The notes under the pieces are model-generated. The model made no database searches. It was not told the DNA's origin and saw only the letters and a list, made by a program, of their open reading frames with translations. Below, piece after piece: positions 50,965-59,814 of a stretch of DNA of 64,000 nt. Within the stretch, counting starts at the first letter, position 1; the number at the start of each line of letters is the position of its first letter. Where the stretch lies: the NCBI RefSeq assembly GCF_013085345.1, contig NZ_JABFAJ010000006.1:1-64000 (forward strand), read 5' to 3'. This stretch comes from Isoptericola sediminis (GTDB lineage: Bacteria > Actinomycetota > Actinomycetes > Actinomycetales > Cellulomonadaceae). Position numbers and translations under genes: made by a program.

Positions 50965-53286
50965 ATGGCTGTCGACACCATCGCGACGACACCGCTCGCC
51001 GTCGCCGACGTCCCCCGGCTCGTGGCCGGGCTGACGCTCGAGGAGAAGGCTTCCCTGTGCTCCGGGCAGGACTTCTGGAACACCCAGGCCGTCGACCGGC
51101 TCGGGATCCCGGCCGTCATGGTCACCGACGGGCCGCACGGGCTGCGCAAGCAGGCCGGCGCCGCCGACCACGTCGGGCTGCACGACTCCGTCCCGGCGAC
51201 GTGCTTCCCCACCGCCGCCGGGCTCGCCTCCACCTGGGACCGCGACGTGGTCCGCCGGGTGGGCGAGGCGCTCGGTGTCGAGACCCGCGCGCACGACGTC
51301 GGCGTGCTGCTCGGCCCGGGCGTCAACATGAAGCGCAGCCCCCTGTGCGGCCGCAACTTCGAGTACTTCAGCGAGGACCCGCACCTCGCCGGCGAGCTCG
51401 CCGCCGACCTCGTGGACGGCATCCAGTCCCAGGGCGTGGGCACCTCCCTCAAGCACTTCGCCGCCAACAACCAGGAGACCGACCGCATGCGCGTCAGCGC
51501 CGAGGTCGACGAGCGCACCCTGCGCGAGATCTACCTGCCGGCGTTCGAGACGGTCGTCACCCGCGCCCAGCCGTGGACGGTGATGTGCGCCTACAACAAG
51601 GTCAACGGCGTCTACGCCTCCCAGGACCCCTGGCTGCTCACCGAGGTGCTGCGGGACGAGTGGGGGTTCGAGGGTCTCGTCGTCTCCGACTGGGGCGCCG
51701 TGGACGACCGCGTCGAGGCGGTCGCCGCCGGCCTCGACCTCGAGATGCCGTCCTCCGCCGGGATCAACGACGCCCGCATCGTCGCCGCCGTCCGTGCCGG
51801 CGAGCTCGACGAGGCGCTCGTGGACCAGGCCGCCACCCGCGTCCTGACGGTGGTCGCCCGTGCCCTGGAGGCCGCGGCCGACCCGGGCACGTTCGACGCC
51901 GCCACCCACCACGCCCTGGCCCACGAGGTCGCCACCCGCACCGCCGTGCTGCTGAAGAACGACGGCGACGTCCTGCCCCTCGACCCGGCGGCCGCCGACG
52001 ACCTCGTCGTCGTCGGCGAGATGGCCCGCACCCCCCGCTACCAGGGCGCCGGCTCGTCGCAGGTGAACCCCACCCGCCTGGTCAGCGCGCTCGACGCGTT
52101 CGCCGAGCGGGGTCTCGACGTGCCGTTCCACCCCGGCTACGTCCTGGCCGAGGCGGCCGGGCGGCCGGGCCAGGACCGCGACGACGCCGAGCTGCGCGCC
52201 GAGGCCGTCACCGCCGCCGCGGGACGCACCGCGGTCGTGTTCGCCGGCCTGCCCGCGGTCGACGAGTCCGAGGGATACGACCGCGAGCACATGGAGCTCC
52301 CCGCGAGCCACCTCGCCATCCTCCGCGAGGTGTCCGCCGTCGCCCGGCGCACCGTCGTCGTGCTCTCCAACGGGTCGGCCGTGACCGTCTCCGGCTGGGA
52401 GGACTCCGTCGACGCGATCCTGGAGACGTGGCTCGGCGGCCAGGCCGCCGGCTCCGCCGCCGTCGCGCTGCTGCTCGGCGAGGCCGCGCCCTCCGGCCGT
52501 CTGGCCGAGTCGATCCCGGTGGCGCTCGCCGACGTGCCCGCCCAGCTCAACTTCCCCGGCGAGAACGGCAGCGTCCGGTACGGCGAGGGCCTGTTCATCG
52601 GCTACCGCGGCCTGGACGCCACCGGGGCCGACGTCTCATACCCCTTCGGGCACGGCCTGACCTACACCTCGTTCGAGCACACCGACCTGACGGTCGAGTC
52701 CGACGACGTCACGGCGGACACGGCGCCGGGCGACGTCGTCGTCCGCGTGGGGTTCACCGTGACCAACACGGGGCCCCGCGAGGGGGTCGCGGTGCCGCAG
52801 CTCTACGTGGGCCGGCCCGGCTCCGCCGTGACCCGCGCCCCGCGCGAGCTGCGCGGCTTCGAGGCGGTGACGCTGCAGCCCGGCGACTCCCGCCGCGTCG
52901 AGCTGACCCTGACCCGGCGGGACCTGTCCCACTGGGACACGGCCACGCACGCGTGGGTCGTCGAGCCGGGTGCCCTCGAGGTCGCCGTCGGCGCCTCCTC
53001 CCGGGACCTGCCGCTGACCGCCACGGTCGACGTCGTCGCCCCGGAGCCGGTGGCCCCGCTGCACCGGTACTCCACCATCGACGAGTGGCGCCGTCACCCC
53101 GAGGCGTGGGCCGCCCTGGTCGACGCCATGGGGGACGCCGCCCAGATGTTCGACACCGAGGCCGACCCTGCCATGGCGGCCATGCTGTCCGCGATCCCGG
53201 GCATCAAGGTCACCACGATGGGCTTCTCCGACGGGCTCACCCCCGAGCGGTTCGAGGAGCTGCTCACCCGGTACGGACAGGCCTGA
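50965..53286 (+). CDS. Glycoside hydrolase family 3 beta-glucosidase
   Basis: 773 aa from ATG 50965 (GAAGGG upstream). Three-domain GH3: a TIM barrel (VTDGPHGLRKQ, RNFEYFSEDPHLAGELAADLV, KHFAANNQETDRMRVSAEVDERTLREIYLPAFE), catalytic nucleophile Asp in LVVSDWGAVDDR (near 255), an alpha/beta sandwich with RTVVVLSNGSAVTVSGW, and a C-terminal fibronectin-III-like domain (NTGPREGVAVPQLYVG). There is no signal peptide, so it acts on imported oligosaccharides in the cytoplasm. A repressor-type inverted repeat lies over its promoter. Confidence 0.93.
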   Translation: MAVDTIATTPLAVADVPRLVAGLTLEEKASLCSGQDFWNTQAVDRLGIPAVMVTDGPHGLRKQAGAADHVGLHDSVPATCFPTAAGLASTWDRDVVRRVGEALGVETRAHDVGVLLGPGVNMKRSPLCGRNFEYFSEDPHLAGELAADLVDGIQSQGVGTSLKHFAANNQETDRMRVSAEVDERTLREIYLPAFETVVTRAQPWTVMCAYNKVNGVYASQDPWLLTEVLRDEWGFEGLVVSDWGAVDDRVEAVAAGLDLEMPSSAGINDARIVAAVRAGELDEALVDQAATRVLTVVARALEAAADPGTFDAATHHALAHEVATRTAVLLKNDGDVLPLDPAAADDLVVVGEMARTPRYQGAGSSQVNPTRLVSALDAFAERGLDVPFHPGYVLAEAAGRPGQDRDDAELRAEAVTAAAGRTAVVFAGLPAVDESEGYDREHMELPASHLAILREVSAVARRTVVVLSNGSAVTVSGWEDSVDAILETWLGGQAAGSAAVALLLGEAAPSGRLAESIPVALADVPAQLNFPGENGSVRYGEGLFIGYRGLDATGADVSYPFGHGLTYTSFEHTDLTVESDDVTADTAPGDVVVRVGFTVTNTGPREGVAVPQLYVGRPGSAVTRAPRELRGFEAVTLQPGDSRRVELTLTRRDLSHWDTATHAWVVEPGALEVAVGASSRDLPLTATVDVVAPEPVAPLHRYSTIDEWRRHPEAWAALVDAMGDAAQMFDTEADPAMAAMLSAIPGIKVTTMGFSDGLTPERFEELLTRYGQA

Positions 53287-53307
53287 CCGCCGGGGCCGGC
53301 CCTTCCC

Positions 53308-53313
53308 TACACT
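53308..53313 (+). promoter_or_regulatory. -10 hexamer TACACT, leaderless start of the pentapeptide gene
   Basis: TACACT, six bases, GTG 53320. Confidence 0.6.
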
Positions 53314-53319
53314 GAGCCC

Positions 53320-53988
53320 GTGCCCTCCCCGCAGCAGACGCCGCCCGCCCCGCCCGTCGTCGACCCGGTCGCGCTGACCGACCTCGACCCCGGCGAGGCG
53401 GGCGAGCTCGTCGCCGGCGCCGATCTCGAGGGGCGTGAGCACACGGCCGTCGAGGCCGACCGCCTCGAGCTCCGCGGGGCGCAGGTGCACTCCTCGCGGC
53501 TGCGCGGGCTGCAGGCCCGCGAGGCCGACCTGCGCAACCTCACGCTCACCGAGGTCGTCATGGAGCAGGTGGACGTCCCCGTCGTGCAGGGCATCCGGGG
53601 CCGGTGGCGCGACGTGGAGCTGCGCGACGCCCGGATCGGGTCGGCCGAGCTGTACGAGTCGACGTGGCAGTCCGTCCGCTTCGTCGGCTGCAAGCTCGGG
53701 TACGTGAACCTGCGCGGCGCCACCCTGCAGGACGTCGTGTTCACCGACTGCCAGATCGACGAGCTGGACCTCGTCCAGGTCCGCGCCACCCGGGTCGCGT
53801 TCGAGGGCACCGCCGTCCGCCGGCTCGACGTGCAGGCCTCGACGCTGCAGCACGTCGACCTGCGGGGGGCGGACCTGACCGAGCTGGTCGGCACCGACGC
53901 GCTGCGCGGCACCACGATCACGAGCGTGCAGCTCGCCCACCTCGCGCCGCTGCTCGCGGCCAACCTCGGCATCACGGTCGTCGAGTGA
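53320..53988 (+). CDS. Pentapeptide-repeat protein
   Basis: 222 aa. Loose A(D/N)LxX-type pentapeptides run from ~40 to 205 (EADRLELRGAQVHSSRLRGL, READLRNLTLTEV, YVNLRGATLQDVVFTDCQIDELDL, LQHVDLRGADLTELVGTDAL), predicting a right-handed quadrilateral beta-helix. Such proteins can mimic DNA and protect gyrase, but most are uncharacterised. The stop overlaps the next gene by GTGA. Confidence 0.85.
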   Translation: MPSPQQTPPAPPVVDPVALTDLDPGEAGELVAGADLEGREHTAVEADRLELRGAQVHSSRLRGLQAREADLRNLTLTEVVMEQVDVPVVQGIRGRWRDVELRDARIGSAELYESTWQSVRFVGCKLGYVNLRGATLQDVVFTDCQIDELDLVQVRATRVAFEGTAVRRLDVQASTLQHVDLRGADLTELVGTDALRGTTITSVQLAHLAPLLAANLGITVVE

Positions 53989-54992
53989 GCGAGGAGCCCG
54001 CGGCGACCGGCCGCTCCGGCGACGCCGCCGCCACCGGTGACGCCCCCGGCGCCGGACGGGCGACGCCCTGGCAGGTCTGGCTCGTCCGCGTCCTCGCCGT
54101 CGCGGGCCTCGGCGTCGTGGCCTGGGCGTGCGCGACCGCGTGGGGCGCCGTCGTGCACGGGCACCCGGCCTACGCCGTGCTGCTCGGCCTGACCGCGGTG
54201 GGCAGCGCCGTCGTGCTGTGGCGTTCCCGCCGTCCGACGCCTCCGCGCACCCGCGCGCGGGGCGTGCTGCGCGTCCTGGCGACGGTCGCCGCGGTCGCCT
54301 GGCTCGCGGCCGTCGCCTGGCTGCGACCGTTCGTCGCCGTCGAGCCGGCCCTGGACGCGATGAAGTCCGACGACGCCGTCACCGTCACCACCTCCGCCAC
54401 CCGGGTGGTGCTCACGCCCACCGGGGAGCCGGACGGCACGGCGGTGTTCTTCCAGCCGGGCGCCAAGGTCGAGGCCCGCGCCTACGCCGCCGTGCTGCGC
54501 CCCCTGGCCGAGGCCGGGCACACCGTCGTGATCGCCCAGCAGCCGCTGGGGATCGGGTTCCTCGCCACCGGGGCCTTCGACGACGCCCGGGACGCGCACC
54601 CCGAGGCCGAGCGGTGGGTGCTCGGCGGGCACTCCCTGGGCGGTGTCGTCGCCTCCACGCAGGCCGACGCCGCCGACGAGGACGAGGTCGCGCCCGCCGC
54701 GGGGCTGCTGCTGTACGCCTCCTACCCGGCCGGCGACGTGAGCACGTCGCTGACCGCGGCGGTCGAGTCCGTCTCCGGCTCGCGGGACGGGCTGTCCACC
54801 CCGGAGTCGATCGAGGCGTCGCGCGCGGACCTCCCGCCCGGCGCCGGGTTCACCGTCGTCGACGGCGCCGTGCACGCGTTCTTCGGCGACTACGGTCCCC
54901 AGCCCGGCGACGGGACGCCGACGATCAGCCACGACGGCGCCCGGGAGCAGATCGCCGCGGCCTCCGTGGCGTTCGTCGACCGCGTGGGCTGA
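53985..54992 (+). CDS. Membrane-anchored alpha/beta hydrolase
   Basis: 335 aa. Three hydrophobic helices in the first ~115 residues (VWLVRVLAVAGLGVVAWACATAW; AYAVLLGLTAVGSAVVLW; VLATVAAVAWLAAVAWL) precede a hydrolase domain with the nucleophile elbow VLGGHSLGGVVAS and a late His in VDGAVHAFFGDYGPQ. This resembles the dienelactone-hydrolase-like family annotated as alpha/beta-hydrolase_5. The substrate is unknown. It is translationally coupled to the pentapeptide gene. Confidence 0.85.
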   Translation: MSEEPAATGRSGDAAATGDAPGAGRATPWQVWLVRVLAVAGLGVVAWACATAWGAVVHGHPAYAVLLGLTAVGSAVVLWRSRRPTPPRTRARGVLRVLATVAAVAWLAAVAWLRPFVAVEPALDAMKSDDAVTVTTSATRVVLTPTGEPDGTAVFFQPGAKVEARAYAAVLRPLAEAGHTVVIAQQPLGIGFLATGAFDDARDAHPEAERWVLGGHSLGGVVASTQADAADEDEVAPAAGLLLYASYPAGDVSTSLTAAVESVSGSRDGLSTPESIEASRADLPPGAGFTVVDGAVHAFFGDYGPQPGDGTPTISHDGAREQIAAASVAFVDRVG

Positions 54993-55041
54993 CCCGCGAC
55001 GTCACCCGCTGACGCTCTGGCGGCGTCGGCTCACGCTCGGC

Positions 55042-55047
55042 TACGGT
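55042..55047 (+). promoter_or_regulatory. -10 hexamer TACGGT, leaderless start of the response-regulator operon
   Basis: TACGGT, seven bases, GTG 55055. Confidence 0.55.
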
Positions 55048-55054
55048 CAGGTCC

Positions 55055-55735
55055 GTGCAGCTGCTGGTGGTGGAGGACAACGAGCACGTCGCCGGAGCGC
55101 TGGTCTCCGTCCTCGGCAAGCACGGGTACGAGGTGATCCGCGCCGCCGACGGCGCGACGGCGCTCGCCGAGCTGAACCCGCGCACCGACCTGGTGCTCCT
55201 CGACCTCGCCCTGCCGGACATGGACGGCTTCGAGGTCTGCCGCCGCATCCGCAAGGTGGCGGACACGCCGATCATCATGGTCACGGCCCGGACGCAGCTC
55301 GACGCCCGGGTCCGCGGTCTCGAGCTGGGCGCCGACGACTACGTCACCAAGCCGTACGACGTCCGCGAGGTGCTGGCGCGCATCGACGCGGTGCTGCGCC
55401 GGGGCCGCGCCCGCGAGTGGGACGGCCGGCAGGAGGCCGCGCGGGTCGCCGTCGCCGGGATGCAGATCGACCTCGCCGCCCGGGAGGTGCGCCGCACCGA
55501 CGACTCCCTGGTCTCGCTGACCCGCAAGGAGTACGACCTGCTGGCCCTGCTCGTCCGGCACCGGGGCACGGCCCTGGCCCGCGAGCGCATCCTGCGCGAG
55601 GTCTGGGGGTCGAGCTGGAAGGGGCTGGGCCGCACCCTGGAGGTGCACGTCGCCTCGCTGCGCCGCAAGCTCGGGGCCCCCGCCGTCGTGGAGACGGTCC
55701 GCGGGGTCGGCTACCGCGTCGCCGGGCCGGCGTGA
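55055..55735 (+). CDS. OmpR/PhoB-family response regulator
   Basis: 226 aa. Receiver domain with the acidic pair EDN, phospho-acceptor Asp in LVLLDLALPDMDGFEV (near 49), Thr in IIMVTART and Lys in DDYVTKPYD. The C-terminal winged helix (RKEYDLLALLVRHRGTALARERILREVWG, RTLEVHVASLRRKLG, VRGVGYRV) binds DNA. It overlaps the kinase gene by GTGA. First gene of a three-gene operon with the kinase and a TAXI lipoprotein. Confidence 0.95.
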   Translation: MQLLVVEDNEHVAGALVSVLGKHGYEVIRAADGATALAELNPRTDLVLLDLALPDMDGFEVCRRIRKVADTPIIMVTARTQLDARVRGLELGADDYVTKPYDVREVLARIDAVLRRGRAREWDGRQEAARVAVAGMQIDLAAREVRRTDDSLVSLTRKEYDLLALLVRHRGTALARERILREVWGSSWKGLGRTLEVHVASLRRKLGAPAVVETVRGVGYRVAGPA

Positions 55736-57093
55736 GGGCGCGGCTGACGGCGCTGGTCTACGTGCCGATCGCCCTGGTGCTGCTCCTGGTCGGCCTGCTG
55801 TACGCCGCGAGCGTCACCCGCGCGCAGCAGCAGGACGTCTTCCTCGACCGGCTGCGGGACGTCTCCTACCTCTCCCTCACCGCCCGGCAGGCGATCCTGG
55901 CCGACGACCCGGCCATCGTCGCCGTCGACCTGGAGCGGTACCGCGAGGTGTACGGCGTGCGGTCCGCCGTCGTCGACCAGGCCGGGGTGACGCTCGCCTC
56001 CGCCGGGCTCGACGTCGAGGACTACCCGGAGCGGCACACGGCCGTGGCCGGGCGGCGGTCGGAGATGGCGGCGAGCTTCTGGCCGTGGGACGTGGACGAG
56101 ATCGTCGTCGCCGAACCCGTCTTCGACGGCGAGGACGTCGTCGGGGCGCTGGTGTCGGTGTCGGACACCCGCGCGCTGGAGCGCAGCATCTGGCTGAGCT
56201 GGGGGCTGCTCACCGCGGGCGGTGTCGCCGTGGCCCTGCTGGCCGTGCTCATCGCCGACCGCACCGCCGGCTGGGTGCTGCGGCCCGTGCGGGTCGTGGA
56301 CGCCGCCATGGAACGCATGGGCTCGGGCCGCCTCGACGAACGCATCCCGCCGTCGACCGGGCCGCCCGAGCTGCGGGAGGTGGTCACGCGGTTCAACGAG
56401 ATGGCCGAACGGGTCGAGCACCTCATGCGGCGTCAGCAGGAGTTCGTGGCCAACGCCTCCCACGAGCTGCGCAACCCGCTCAACGCCCTGATGCTGCGCA
56501 TCGAGGGGCTCGCCCTGACCGTGCCGTGCGAGCAGGTCGAGGACGTCGAGCACGTGCGTGCCGAGGCGGTGCGGATGGCGCAGATCCTCGACGCCCTGCT
56601 GCTGCTCGCCGAGGACGGGAGCAGCGGGACGGCCCAGCCGGTGGACCTGGTCGAGCTCGCGGCCCGACGGATCGAGGGGTGGCGGCTGCTCGAGGACGGC
56701 CGGACGGTCCGGCTGGCCACGCCGGACCGTCCGGTGTGGGCCGCCATCGACCCGACGGCCCTGGGCACCGCGCTCGACACCATCGTGGACAACGCGCTGA
56801 AGTTCTCCCCGGCCTCCGAACCGCTCGAGATCACGGTCGCGGACGCCGAGGGCCGGTGCGAGATCGTCGTCCGCGACCACGGTCCCGGCGTCGCCCCCGA
56901 CCAGCTCGAACGGCTGACCGAGCGGTTCTGGCGCAGCCCCGGCCACAGCAACGTCCGGGGGTCCGGGCTCGGGCTGGCGATCGCCTCCGAGCTGCTGGCC
57001 TCGGCCGGCGGGGGGCTCCGTCTCGAGCTCCCGGACGACGGCGGGCTGCGCGCCCACCTGCAGGTCCGTCCGTGGGACGAGGAGCGGCCGTGA
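55732..57093 (+). CDS. Sensor histidine kinase (HisKA/HAMP type)
   Basis: 453 aa. TM1 at ~8-28, an extracytoplasmic sensor region of ~130 residues, TM2 at ~160-180, a HAMP domain, HisKA with the phospho-acceptor in FVANASHELRNPLNALMLRIEG, then HATPase_c with N box DTIVDNALKFSP, G1 VRDHGPGVAPDQLERL and G2 RGSGLGLAIASELL. All catalytic boxes are intact. It should phosphorylate the response regulator upstream. The GTGA overlap with the TAXI gene suggests that the lipoprotein supplies the signal. Confidence 0.94.
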   Translation: MRARLTALVYVPIALVLLLVGLLYAASVTRAQQQDVFLDRLRDVSYLSLTARQAILADDPAIVAVDLERYREVYGVRSAVVDQAGVTLASAGLDVEDYPERHTAVAGRRSEMAASFWPWDVDEIVVAEPVFDGEDVVGALVSVSDTRALERSIWLSWGLLTAGGVAVALLAVLIADRTAGWVLRPVRVVDAAMERMGSGRLDERIPPSTGPPELREVVTRFNEMAERVEHLMRRQQEFVANASHELRNPLNALMLRIEGLALTVPCEQVEDVEHVRAEAVRMAQILDALLLLAEDGSSGTAQPVDLVELAARRIEGWRLLEDGRTVRLATPDRPVWAAIDPTALGTALDTIVDNALKFSPASEPLEITVADAEGRCEIVVRDHGPGVAPDQLERLTERFWRSPGHSNVRGSGLGLAIASELLASAGGGLRLELPDDGGLRAHLQVRPWDEERP

Positions 57094-58055
57094 ACCGACG
57101 GGTGGGGAGGTCGCTGACGGCCGCGGTGCTGACCCTCGTGGTCCTGGCCGGGTGCTTCGTCACCGACGACACCTCCGGGGCGGGCCGCCTGCCGGACCGG
57201 ATCACCATCGCCACGGGCGGCACGACGGGCATCTACCACGCGTACGGCCGCGCGCTGGCCGAGGTGCTGGAGGACCGGCACGGCGTCGAGACCGAGGTGC
57301 TGACCACCGGCGGCTCGGTGGAGAACCTGGAGCTGCTCGCCGTCGGCGAGGCGCAGGTGGCGTTCAGCGCCGCCGACGCCGTCACCGACGCCGTGCACGG
57401 GACGGGGTCGTTCGACGAACCCGTCGACCTGCGGGCCCTGGGCCGGGTCTACGACGACTTCGCGCACCTCGTGGTCCCCGCGGACTCGCCGGTGCGCGAG
57501 CTGGCCGACCTGCGCGGCCTGCGGGTCTCCGTCGGGGCCCCCCGGTCGGGGACGTCGCTCATCGCCCGGCGCGTGCTCACGGCCGGGGAGGTCCCGGAGT
57601 CCGACCTGCGCGTCCTCGAGCTGGGGATCACCGAGTCGTTGGACGCGCTGGGCACCGGGCGGATCGACGCCTTCTTCTGGTCCGGCGGGTTGCGCACGCC
57701 CGGTCTGGTCCAGCTCGCCGAGGAGACGCCCGTCCGTCTGGTGCCCCTGGACGGCGTCGTGGACGAGCTGCGCGAGCAGTTCGGTCAGGGCTACCGCCAC
57801 GGCACGGTCCCGGAGGGCATCTACGGCCTGGACGCCGACGTCGAGACGTTGGCCGTGCCCAACGTCCTGGTGGTCCCGGCGTCGCTGCCCGAGGAGGCCG
57901 CCTACGCGCTGGTCGCGACGCTGTTCGCGGCCCGCTCGGAGCTGGCCGAGCAGGTCGCCTCCGCGGCGATGCTGGACCGGACCCGGGTCATCTACACCGA
58001 GCCCGCCGCCCTGCACGCCGGGGCGCTGCGGTACTACCGCGACGTCAAGGACTGA
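57090..58055 (+). CDS. TAXI-family solute-binding lipoprotein
   Basis: 321 aa. Lipoprotein signal LVVLAGC. TAXI-type TRAP binding-protein features: ITIATGGTTGIYHAYGRALAEVL, EVLTTGGSVENLELLAVGEAQVAFSAADA, LRGLRVSVGAPRSGTSLIARRVL and IDAFFWSGGL. No TRAP membrane subunits lie in the window, and the gene is coupled to a two-component system. A sensing role, or service of a distant permease, is more likely than local transport. Its 3' end overlaps the convergent GalE-like gene by 11 bp. Confidence 0.88.
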   Translation: MNRRVGRSLTAAVLTLVVLAGCFVTDDTSGAGRLPDRITIATGGTTGIYHAYGRALAEVLEDRHGVETEVLTTGGSVENLELLAVGEAQVAFSAADAVTDAVHGTGSFDEPVDLRALGRVYDDFAHLVVPADSPVRELADLRGLRVSVGAPRSGTSLIARRVLTAGEVPESDLRVLELGITESLDALGTGRIDAFFWSGGLRTPGLVQLAEETPVRLVPLDGVVDELREQFGQGYRHGTVPEGIYGLDADVETLAVPNVLVVPASLPEEAAYALVATLFAARSELAEQVASAAMLDRTRVIYTEPAALHAGALRYYRDVKD

Positions 58056-59181
58056 CCGGCCCCGAGGGTCGCCCCGCCGCCGGGGCCGCCGCGTCCGGCA
58101 GCGGGGGGACGGTCCGCAGCCGGTGCCCCACCCCGCCCCGCCAGGGGGTCTCCGGCGTCACGGTGGGCGGGTAGCCGTCCGGGTTCGCGAGCTGCCAGCG
58201 CCAGTGGTCGCCGCAGATCTCCTCCAGACCGCGCCGGGCGTGCCAGCCCAGGGCGTGCGCGGCGCGCCGGGGGTCGGCCACGAGGCGGGCCGCCGTCGAG
58301 GGGGCCGCCCCGACGACCTGGTGCGGCACCGCGCGTCCGGTGACCCGCTCGAACGTCCGGATCACCTCCAGCACGCTGGTGGCGCGGCCGGAACCGAGGT
58401 TCCAGGTCGTGAACCCTCCGGGCGCGGACTCCAGCGCCTCCAGCGCGGCCACGTGGCCCGCCGCGGCGTCGACCACGTGCACGACGTCGCGCACGGGTGT
58501 GCCGTCCGCGGTGGCGTGCTCCCCGCCGAGCACCTCGACGACGGGCCGCCGCCCGGCCGCGACCTGACCGATCCGGGTCAGCAGGCCGGGCGCCGCGTGC
58601 GCGGTGTGCTCCCCGAGACGGCCCGAGGGGTGGGCCCCGGCGGTGGTGAAGCAGCGCACCACGGCGACCCGCAGGGTCGGGTCCTGGCCGACGAGGTCCC
58701 GCAGCAGGTGCTCGTTCGTGGCGAGGCTGCGGCCCAGGGGGGAGACCGGCGCGAGCGGCGACTCCTCGTCCAGCGCGTCGCCGTCGTCGGACGGGCCGTA
58801 GACGGCGGCCGAGGACGACAGCACGAGGCGGTGCACCTCGTACCAGGTCATGCAGCGCAGCAGGGTGAACAGGCTCGACAGGTTCGTCTCGTAGGTGTCC
58901 AGCACGCGGCGGTCACCGAGCCGGCCGGACCGCTGCCCGGCGAGGTGCACGACGGCGTCGAACCGCGCCGTCGCGAAGATCCGCTCCATCGCGTCGATGT
59001 CGGCCACGTCGGCGGCGTGCGTCGTGACCTGCCGGCCGGCGACGCCCTCGGCGCGCGCCAGCGCGGCCGGGCTGCCGCCGACGAAGCTCTCCACGACGTC
59101 CACGTCGTGTCCCGCCTCGAGCAGCGACAGCACGACGTGGGAACCCAGGTAGCCGGCCCCACCGGTGACCAGGACCCGCAT
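58045..59181 (-). CDS. GalE-like NAD-dependent epimerase homologue lacking the YxxxK dyad
   Basis: 378 aa from ATG 59181. UDP-glucose 4-epimerase fold: VLVTGGAGYLGSHVVLSLLEAGHDVDVVE, VVHLAG and LSSSAAVYGPSD with the catalytic Ser. Where GalE has SPYGKSKLMVE, this protein has SPLGRSLATNE, so both the catalytic Tyr and Lys are Leu. The substrate-side regions ([57 protein letters not shown]) are retained. It may be a non-epimerising binding protein or a diverged activity. A ~30-residue Pro-rich C-terminal extension is unusual. Confidence 0.83.
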   Translation of the reverse strand: MRVLVTGGAGYLGSHVVLSLLEAGHDVDVVESFVGGSPAALARAEGVAGRQVTTHAADVADIDAMERIFATARFDAVVHLAGQRSGRLGDRRVLDTYETNLSSLFTLLRCMTWYEVHRLVLSSSAAVYGPSDDGDALDEESPLAPVSPLGRSLATNEHLLRDLVGQDPTLRVAVVRCFTTAGAHPSGRLGEHTAHAAPGLLTRIGQVAAGRRPVVEVLGGEHATADGTPVRDVVHVVDAAAGHVAALEALESAPGGFTTWNLGSGRATSVLEVIRTFERVTGRAVPHQVVGAAPSTAARLVADPRRAAHALGWHARRGLEEICGDHWRWQLANPDGYPPTVTPETPWRGGVGHRLRTVPPLPDAAAPAAGRPSGPVSP

Positions 59182-59309
59182 CTGACGTGACCCCCGAACC
59201 TCTCGACGTGGTGCACATGCTGGTGGTCGGTCACCGCCCCGGCCCAGGGGGGTTGAGGGAATCCTGAGCATCTCGCGCGACCTGTGGTGATCTGTGCCAC
59301 TCTGCCGTC

Positions 59310-59729
59310 ATGGTCCGACTCCTCGCTCGTACGGCCGTCTTCCTCCTCGCGGCGGCGATCGGTGTGGTCCTGACGGACGTCCTGTTCGCGGCCTTCGACT
59401 GGCAGACGTTCGACGTCGTGTGGGACGACCCGCTGGGCTTCGTGGTGGCCGTCGTGCTCTTCGCGGTGGTGCAGGCGGTGATGTCCCCGTTCTTCGCCCA
59501 GCTCGCCCGTCGCAACGCCCCGACGCTGGTCGGCGCGGTGGGGCTGATCAGCACCTACGTCGCCCTGCTGGTGGCCTCGCTCGTCTCCGACGGGCTGGAG
59601 ATCTCCGGCTGGCAGGGGTGGGTGATCGGCCCGGTGATCGTGTGGCTCGTGACGATGCTCGCCACGTTCCTGCTGCCGGCCTTCATCCTCAAGCAGGCCG
59701 TCGAGGAGCGCCGCGACGACCGCGCCTGA
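59310..59729 (+). CDS. Small four-helix membrane protein (phage-holin-superfamily-like)
   Basis: 139 aa, with four hydrophobic helices at about 5-28, 44-64, 75-95 and 104-128 and a charged C-terminus (VEERRDDRA). It resembles chromosomally encoded four-TM holin-superfamily proteins of actinobacteria; the function is unknown. CACTCT six bases before ATG could be a leaderless -10. Confidence 0.68.
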   Translation: MVRLLARTAVFLLAAAIGVVLTDVLFAAFDWQTFDVVWDDPLGFVVAVVLFAVVQAVMSPFFAQLARRNAPTLVGAVGLISTYVALLVASLVSDGLEISGWQGWVIGPVIVWLVTMLATFLLPAFILKQAVEERRDDRA

Positions 59730-59814
59730 CGCCCGTCCCGACCGGCCCGACGGGTCGGCCGGCCTCGACGACGGCACCGAGCCCCTGCCCCCGGGCGGTG
59801 CGCGCCGTCGCCTG

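Noticed and set aside
59653-59814. Upstream extension of the FUSC-like protein with residues DARPDRPDG and onward
   Set aside because: The frame is open and protein-like but contains no ATG, GTG or TTG before the stop at 59650-59652.
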